This document shows, piece after piece, positions 59,313 to 64,000 of a stretch of 64,000 nt of DNA. A program made the position numbers and the translations under genes. This stretch comes from Streptomyces sp. NBC_00525 (lineage in GTDB: Bacteria; Actinomycetota; Actinomycetes; Streptomycetales; Streptomycetaceae), in contig NZ_CP107834.1 in the NCBI RefSeq assembly GCF_036346595.1, positions 3,410,001-3,474,000 on the forward strand, read 5' to 3'. The notes below the pieces were generated by a model. It was given only the letters and a program-made list of their open reading frames with translations, did no database searches and had not been told where the DNA came from. Numbering within the stretch: the first letter of the stretch is position 1; each line of letters begins with the position of its first letter.

Positions 59313-60545
59313 ATGTCGCTGCAGCTGCTGTTCGTGAGCATCGCAGGGCACGGTCATGTGAACCCGACACTGGCCGTGGTCGAGGAGCTCACCCGCCGCG
59401 GCCACCGGGTCGACTACGTCGTGGCCGAGGAGCACGCGGAGTCTGTCGCACGCGCCGGTGCCCGACCGCTGTCGTACCGCTTGCCCGAAGGCGACGGGCA
59501 GACCCCGCCGCCCGACGACGAGTTCGGCCTGTCGTCGATGGACCTCCTGCACGAGACCGAACTCGCCCTCCAGGCGGCCGAGCGGCGCCCCGGCGGGCGG
59601 CAGGGGGTGGACATGGTGGTCTACGACGGTCTGGCCTGGGCCGGGCGCGTGCTTGCCGCGGCCTGGGAGCTGCCCGGCGTCGAACTGTGGCCCTCCTTCG
59701 TCTCCAACGCGCACTTCTCCCTGGAGGCCGAGTTCCTCGGCGACCGGATGGTCACGGCCGACACGGTGGCCCTCGCCCGGGAACTGCCCGCCCTGCTGGC
59801 CCGGCACGGACTGCCGGGCGTCCCTGCGGGCCGGTTCCTGAGGCACGGGGAGGGGCTGCGCCTCGTGTGCCTGCCATGGGAGTTCCAGTACCGGGGGGAG
59901 ACCTTCGACGACAGCTTCGCCTTCGTCGGACCCTGTCTGAGCGGCGCCCGGGCCCAGGGTGGCTGGCGGCCGAAGGGCGACGGCAGGCCCGTGCTGCTGG
60001 TCTCGCTCGGCACCCTCTACAGCGAGCAGCCGGAGTTCTTCCGGCTGTGCGCGCAGGCATTGGCGGACCTGCCCTGGCAGGTCGTGCTGTCCGGCGGCGG
60101 CCGCGTCGCCGCCGACGCCGTCGGCACCCTGCCGCCCCATGTCGAAATGCACGCGCGCGTGCCCCAACTCGATGTTCTCGCCCATGCATCCGCCTTCGTC
60201 ACCCATGCGGGCATGGGCAGCGTGATGGAGGCCGTCGTCCACCGTGTCCCCATGGTCGCCCTGCCCCAGATGGGGGAGCAGCGGGCCGTGGCCGAGCGGA
60301 TCGCCGAACTCGACCTGGGCGTACGGCTCGACCCCGCCGAGCTGACCGCCGCCGCACTGCGCGAGGCCGTCCTCGGCGTCGCGGAAGACGAGCGCGTCCG
60401 GGCCGGTCTGGAGCGGATGAGCAGGCAGGCGGCGGCCGCCGGCGGGGCCGTCACCGCCGTGGACCGCATCGAGGCGTACGCCGCCACCGCCCGGCCGTCG
60501 TCGCTCGCGACCCACCGTGCGCCGGCGGTCACGCGCACCGCTTGA
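59313..60545 (+). CDS. MGT/GT1-family glycosyltransferase
   Basis: A 410-residue GT-B enzyme of the macrolide-glycosyltransferase type. The N-terminal acceptor domain starts with LLFVSIAGHGHVNPTLAVV, containing the catalytic His region HGHVNP. The C-terminal donor domain has LVSLGTLYSEQPEFF and the nucleotide-sugar signature FVTHAGMGSVMEAVVHRVP with LPQMGEQ. It should glycosylate the product, or act in self-resistance as the MGT subfamily often does; sequence cannot decide. The start is the ATG at 59313 with AAGGTGGG upstream. Divergent from the ketosynthase 2 pair. No sugar-biosynthesis genes are present, so a common UDP-sugar donor is likely. Confidence 0.85.
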   Translation: MSLQLLFVSIAGHGHVNPTLAVVEELTRRGHRVDYVVAEEHAESVARAGARPLSYRLPEGDGQTPPPDDEFGLSSMDLLHETELALQAAERRPGGRQGVDMVVYDGLAWAGRVLAAAWELPGVELWPSFVSNAHFSLEAEFLGDRMVTADTVALARELPALLARHGLPGVPAGRFLRHGEGLRLVCLPWEFQYRGETFDDSFAFVGPCLSGARAQGGWRPKGDGRPVLLVSLGTLYSEQPEFFRLCAQALADLPWQVVLSGGGRVAADAVGTLPPHVEMHARVPQLDVLAHASAFVTHAGMGSVMEAVVHRVPMVALPQMGEQRAVAERIAELDLGVRLDPAELTAAALREAVLGVAEDERVRAGLERMSRQAAAAGGAVTAVDRIEAYAATARPSSLATHRAPAVTRTA

Positions 60546-60630
60546 CACCCCGGCTGCGCCGGGCCGGGGTCCGCCGCAGCCGTCCGGGCGCGCGTCGGCC
60601 GACGGCGTCCGCAATCCCGAGAGGACAGTG

Positions 60631-61356
60631 ATGAAGGGTAAATTCGTCCGGCTCGAACGGCCCTCGCAGGACGACTACGCACTCATGGCCCAGTGGTTCG
60701 GCCCCGACTCGGTAGTCGCCGTCATGACCGCGACCGAGGGCGAGGCCGTCTCGGCGGAGGACTTCCGCAACCTCGACCACAGCGGAGGACTGAGGCAGTT
60801 CTCCGTCCATGACCGGAACGGCAAGACGGTCGGCGCTGTCCACTACCGAGCGCACGGGCCGGTCGGCGGATACGTCATCGGTGGTGCCATTGGCGACCCC
60901 GAGCTGTGGAGCCAGGGGTACGGCGCGGAGGCGTTCGATCTGCTGCTCGACCACCTCTTCCACGCGCGCGGTGCCCACCGGGTCCAGTTCACCACCGCGA
61001 TGTACAACAAGAACGTGCTGCGGCTGGCCACACGCGCGGGCTTCGTCCTCGAAGGCATCCTGCGCGAGTACTACTACCTCGACGGCTGCCACCACGACGC
61101 AGTCATCTGGTCCCTCCTGCGTAAGGAGTACTACGGCGTCGTGGAGTACCTCAAGCGCACCGAGCCCGGCTTCACGCTCCCGGAGGCGATACCGGAGTCC
61201 GACAAGGTCGAGGCCCGCCGCATCGTGGCCGACTACCTCGCGGGTACGGAGGGCGAGTCCTCCACCCGCCTCCTGCTCGCGCGGGTCGCCGAGGAGACGG
61301 CAAACGGGCGACTGAGAGACGAGCACCCGGCGAAGGAGCCGATGGCCGCGACCTGA
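60631..61356 (+). CDS. GNAT-family acyltransferase
   Basis: A 241-residue GNAT protein. The acyl-CoA-binding motif A is around WSQGYGAEAFDLLLDHLF, followed by VQFTTAMYNKNVLRLATRAGF (motif B), typical of RimJ/RimL-type N-acyltransferases. There is an extra helical C-terminal extension of about 70 residues. In the lipolanthine goadvionin a GNAT enzyme joins a polyketide acyl chain to the peptide N-terminus; the same role is the natural hypothesis here. Resistance by acetylation is the alternative. The start is the ATG at 60631 with GAGAGGAC upstream. It is the last gene of the cluster, ending at a strong hairpin. Confidence 0.75.
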   Translation: MKGKFVRLERPSQDDYALMAQWFGPDSVVAVMTATEGEAVSAEDFRNLDHSGGLRQFSVHDRNGKTVGAVHYRAHGPVGGYVIGGAIGDPELWSQGYGAEAFDLLLDHLFHARGAHRVQFTTAMYNKNVLRLATRAGFVLEGILREYYYLDGCHHDAVIWSLLRKEYYGVVEYLKRTEPGFTLPEAIPESDKVEARRIVADYLAGTEGESSTRLLLARVAEETANGRLRDEHPAKEPMAAT

Positions 61357-61374
61357 GTGCTGAGCCGGAACAGG

Positions 61375-61413
61375 CGCGCGCCCCGCCGGCCGTAGTGGCC
61401 GGTGGGGCGCGCG
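61375..61413. terminator. Strong terminator at the right end of the cluster
   Basis: A 17-bp stem (61375-61391 with 61397-61413, one G-U pair) around the loop GTAGT lies 18 bp after the GNAT stop and before the convergent DUF397 gene. Confidence 0.75.
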
Positions 61414-61458
61414 GCGGGTTGTGCCCACAGTTCCCCGGGGTCGTCGTGGGGAGCTTGG

Positions 61459-61671
61459 TTATGCGTGGTTCTTGGCGTACTTCACGAGGGTGGTGAAGCC
61501 GGTGGGGGAGAGGGTCAGGTGGGGGCCGTTGGGGTTCTTGCTGTCGCGGACCAGGAACTCACCGGTTGCAACAGCGTGTTCGGGTGCCCACTGGACGCAG
61601 TTTCCGCCCTGGCCGCCGCTGTAGGTGCTGCTGACCCAACGCATGTCACGAGGGTCCGGGGTGCTGCTCAT
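61459..61671 (-). CDS. DUF397 protein
   Basis: A 70-residue protein with the family pattern WVSSTYSGGQGGNCVQWA, then VRDSKNPNGPHLTLSPTGF. DUF397 proteins are small Streptomyces partners of XRE regulators, encoded just downstream of them and often behaving like antitoxin or anti-regulator modules. The start lies inside the last 26 bp of the HTH gene, in another frame, so the two are coupled. Confidence 0.85.
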   Translation of the reverse strand: MSSTPDPRDMRWVSSTYSGGQGGNCVQWAPEHAVATGEFLVRDSKNPNGPHLTLSPTGFTTLVKYAKNHA

Positions 61672-62494
61672 TCGCGTGTTCCTTCATGATCGAGTGGATA
61701 AGGCGCAGTGACCGGGCCTCTGACTCGGCCGAAGCGCGTAGCCGCTCGTACGTGGCCGTCCACTCCTGAACGGTCGCCGCAGAGTCGTTCACGTGCCCCT
61801 GCCCTGCTGCTTCTGAGTACAGGACTGTTGTCCCGTCAGCTTGCGTAAGCAGAATAAACGCCAGTTCGGATGAGGGAGCTCCTGCTGCGAACGGCAGTAC
61901 TTGCAGGGAGACATGGGGATTGGCGGCCATCGCAAGCAGATGCTCCAGCTGGCCCACCATGACAGCGGAACTGCCGACGACTGTACGGAGAACGGACTCG
62001 TGCAGGATCACCCACAGGAGGGGCGGGTTCTCGCGTTCCAGTATTTCGCGACGGCGCAGCCGGATCTCGACCCTCTGCTTGATCTGAGCGTCCGACTCCC
62101 GAGGATGCGCGGCTCGATAGACGGCTTCCGCGTACTCCGGGGTCTGCAACATCCCCATGACGAACGCGTTTGAATAGTCCTCGACCTTTGTCGCCGTCTT
62201 CTCCAGTTGGATGTACGGGATGAACCACTCAGGGTGACCGAGTTTGCTCAGCTTGGTGCGGAGGCGGACGTACGTGCCCGGCGTGCCCGCTACGCGGTCC
62301 ATCGCCTGCGCGAACGCCTCCGAGGCCAGCATGACCCCGTTCTCCACCTTGCTGACCTGCGCCTGCTGGTAGTGGAGCCGGTCCGCGAGCCCCGTTTGCG
62401 ACAACGCCAGGGCCTCCCGTAACGCCCTGACCTCCGCGCCGAAGTACGCCGCGCCGTTCGCGGGCTCGTGCTCCTGGTCGCTCTGTTCGCTCAT
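61646..62494 (-). CDS. XRE regulator with a DUF5753-type C-terminal domain
   Basis: A 282-residue protein. The HTH at about 18-75 reads FGAEVRALREALALSQTGLA, then YQQAQVSKVENGVMLASE. The C-terminal domain (about 100-270) includes IQLEKTATKVEDYSNAFVMG, LLQTPEYAEAV and ANPHVSLQVLPF, the DUF5753 pattern. The start is the ATG at 62494 with GGGGAG upstream. It forms a pair with the DUF397 gene; such pairs occur in dozens of copies per Streptomyces genome and control development or local genes. It is divergent from the small gene at 62649. Confidence 0.85.
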   Translation of the reverse strand: MSEQSDQEHEPANGAAYFGAEVRALREALALSQTGLADRLHYQQAQVSKVENGVMLASEAFAQAMDRVAGTPGTYVRLRTKLSKLGHPEWFIPYIQLEKTATKVEDYSNAFVMGMLQTPEYAEAVYRAAHPRESDAQIKQRVEIRLRRREILERENPPLLWVILHESVLRTVVGSSAVMVGQLEHLLAMAANPHVSLQVLPFAAGAPSSELAFILLTQADGTTVLYSEAAGQGHVNDSAATVQEWTATYERLRASAESEARSLRLIHSIMKEHANEQHPGPS

Positions 62495-62648
62495 CTGTTC
62501 AACTCCCCGCCATGCGCCGCGCGTTGGAATGCCTGCGGACCTATCGAGCGTACGGGTTCCGGCGTCATGGTGTGAGTAATTGGTAACAGAGAGCACGCGG
62601 CGCACACGGAGCGCAGCGGGCGCAATGAGGGCGTACGGGAGAGACAGC

Positions 62649-62882
62649 ATGACGACGAACGACTGGAACCGGGCGGCGGACGAGAAGGTCGCGGAGGCCG
62701 AGCGGGCGCGGGACGAGCTGCGCGAGGCGCTGGGCGCGGCGGGGCTGAAGCTGCCGTCGCTGGGGATCGACGCCATCTCGTGCGCCGGGCCGAACCCGCT
62801 GGCGCTGATCGACCTGGGGCGGTGCAACATCGACACGGCCCGCGCACTGGCTGTGGCGCTCCGGTCGGGCGGCGCGGTGTGA
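62649..62882 (+). CDS. Small protein of unknown function next to an XRE/DUF397 pair
   Basis: A 77-residue helical, charged protein (NRAADEKVAEAERARDELR, then LPSLGIDAISCAGPNPLAL and LGRCNIDTARALAVAL). Such small proteins commonly sit divergent to XRE/DUF397 pairs in Streptomyces. The ATG at 62649 is preceded by GGGAGAGA; its TGA overlaps the next start (TGATG). No known function. Confidence 0.65.
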   Translation: MTTNDWNRAADEKVAEAERARDELREALGAAGLKLPSLGIDAISCAGPNPLALIDLGRCNIDTARALAVALRSGGAV

Positions 62883-63271
62883 TGTTCCCTCCGGCCGTCG
62901 AGCGTCCGTGGCGCGACGCGTGGCCCGTGGCCGCACAGGCCGGCGACGGGAACGCGTGGGTGACGGGCACGTGCTGGCTGTACTGCCGGCGTGAGGGGAT
63001 CGCGGTGCTGTGGGTCGGCGCCGTGGTCACGCCGGGCGCGACGGGCGACGTGTACGCCTGCGGCCCGTGCGTCGCGGAACTGGCCCGCATGGTCCGCCTC
63101 CAGGCCCACGTCCGGGACGGCGTCGCGGCCCCGGCCGCCGAGCGGTCGCCCCGTACCCCGCCCCGCCGACGCCACGCGATAGAGGCGGCCGGAGCCTGCG
63201 AGCACCGGCAGATCGAACTCCGCAGGGGCAAGACCCACTGCCGTGAGTGCAGCCGCCAGTTGTATCTGTGA
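62882..63271 (+). CDS. Small Cys-rich protein, probable zinc-binding
   Basis: A 129-residue protein with Cys in pairs: CWLYCRR, CGPC, then C-terminal CEHRQ and CRECSRQLYL. It is likely to hold one or two zinc ions. It is coupled to the preceding small gene by TGATG. It is a conserved companion of that gene in streptomycetes in my recollection; function unknown. Confidence 0.6.
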   Translation: MFPPAVERPWRDAWPVAAQAGDGNAWVTGTCWLYCRREGIAVLWVGAVVTPGATGDVYACGPCVAELARMVRLQAHVRDGVAAPAAERSPRTPPRRRHAIEAAGACEHRQIELRRGKTHCRECSRQLYL

Positions 63272-63295
63272 CCCGTACAGGGCCCCGGTCCGCCG

Positions 63296-63979
63296 CTACC
63301 GGCCCGCCAGGGCGGCGACCAGTTCCGTCGCTTCGGTGATCAGGGCCGTTTCGGACGGGGACATCATCGGGTTGAGCGTGCGGCGGGTGGCCGCTTCGGC
63401 GAGGTGGTGGGCGGGGATGCCGTCGTCGGCGGCCAGGCGCGGGACCAGCGCGCCGGCCAGCAGCCGGGCGCCGGGCGCCGCCGGGTGAGCGGGGTCCACG
63501 GCGACCTGGGCCAGGATCAGCGCCGACATCGCCCGGTCCAGGGCGGGCGCCCCCTCCTCGGTGTTGCTCCAGTCGATCACCACGGGGCCGTCAGCCGTCA
63601 GCATCACGTTGTCCGGGTGCAGGTCCAGGTGCAGGACGCGGTCGTCCGGGTCGGGCGAGAGGCGGGCCGGGACGGTGTGCAGCTCGGCGAGGAGGCCGGC
63701 CAGCAGTTCGGCGCCCTCCTCGGCGCCGACGTCCCCGGACATCAGGGACTCCAGCATCGTCGGCCCGTACAGCCGCTGGAGGACCAGATCGCCGGGCCCG
63801 GCCGACGGCGGCTGCGGGCCCAGGCGGGGCACCGGATAGCCGGAGGCCGACAGATAGGACATCACGGGGAGTTCGCGGGCGGCGTCCATACCGTCCCGGT
63901 AACGCCGCAGCACCCATGCCTCGTCCAGCTCGTACACATCCGCGTTGCGTCCGCTGCCCAGCAGTTGGCCTATGTGCAT
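63296..63979 (-). CDS. APH-family small-molecule kinase
   Basis: A 227-residue aminoglycoside-phosphotransferase-fold protein. The start reads MHIGQLLGSGRNADVYELD (Gly-rich loop). The catalytic loop is LHLDLHPDNVML and the metal Asp is in VVIDWSN. It is shorter than the antibiotic-resistance enzymes (about 260-300 residues), so the substrate may be a sugar or other metabolite. The right end lies 21 bp inside the window. It is convergent with the Cys-rich protein gene. Confidence 0.82.
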   Translation of the reverse strand: MHIGQLLGSGRNADVYELDEAWVLRRYRDGMDAARELPVMSYLSASGYPVPRLGPQPPSAGPGDLVLQRLYGPTMLESLMSGDVGAEEGAELLAGLLAELHTVPARLSPDPDDRVLHLDLHPDNVMLTADGPVVIDWSNTEEGAPALDRAMSALILAQVAVDPAHPAAPGARLLAGALVPRLAADDGIPAHHLAEAATRRTLNPMMSPSETALITEATELVAALAGR

Positions 63980-64000
63980 GAAGGGAACCTACTCGGGCTC

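Noticed and set aside
1-64000. CRISPR arrays and insertion sequences
   Set aside because: No regularly spaced direct repeats with unique spacers, no cas genes, and no transposase with DDE signature or terminal inverted repeats were found.

Overview
The window is high-GC actinobacterial DNA, almost certainly from a Streptomyces chromosome. It carries a bldG-type anti-sigma factor antagonist, an Ssd/Tad pilus locus, a thymidylate kinase fused to a transporter-like domain, rare TTA leucine codons, and a gene order (acs ... tad ... helicase/bldG ... topA-tmk-holB) that matches what I remember of the S. coelicolor core.

Layout. 1-31 kb is conserved core: the 5' part of acs; a SulP transporter-carbonic anhydrase fusion; a deacetylase-like lipoprotein; a CooC-type ATPase; a degenerate Fic-like protein; a HAD phosphatase; the tad operon (8.9-14.3 kb); a DEAD/DEAH helicase divergent from bldG; an anti-sigma kinase-like gene; a lipoprotein; a methyltransferase; topA; tmk; holB; a lipoprotein peptidase; and tRNA-Thr(CGT). 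31-38 kb is transitional: a THUMP-type RNA methyltransferase, a GH43 glycosidase, an SDR, and a more AT-rich three-gene operon (HTH regulator, HExxH peptidase, multi-TM protein). 38.3-61.4 kb is a biosynthetic gene cluster. 61.4-64 kb is ordinary accessory DNA: a DUF397/HTH pair, two small proteins and an APH-type kinase.

The cluster is the main find. It encodes a class III lanthipeptide synthetase (lyase-kinase-LanC-like) and two nearly identical precursor peptides of only 29 and 28 residues, each ending in an SxxSxxC labionin/avionin-type motif. Around them is a dissociated fatty-acid-synthase set: FabD-like acyltransferase, ACP, two ketosynthases, a HadA-like hot-dog dehydratase, an InhA/FabI-like enoyl reductase, an acyl-AMP ligase and a phosphopantetheinyl-transferase-like protein. 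It also holds an R2-like diiron protein, a P450, an aldehyde-dehydrogenase-fold protein, a ThDP enzyme, an MGT-type glycosyltransferase, a GNAT protein, two MFS exporters and an HTH-TPR regulator. The simplest reading is a lipolanthine-like pathway: the FAS-like enzymes build and oxidise an acyl chain on the ACP, the GNAT joins it to the modified peptide, and the glycosyltransferase and exporters finish and export it. No LanD flavoprotein and no ketoreductase are visible, so the pathway differs from a textbook lipolanthine or borrows functions.

Regulation. Four cluster promoter regions (the MFS/regulator, diiron/ketosynthase and ketosynthase/glycosyltransferase divergent regions, and the upstream region of the aldehyde dehydrogenase gene) share TGACT/AGTCA (or GTCA) pentamers spaced about 10-12 bp apart. 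This looks like one pathway-specific operator, with the HTH-TPR protein as the likely ligand. A perfect 34-bp palindrome follows the second precursor gene and could set precursor:enzyme stoichiometry.
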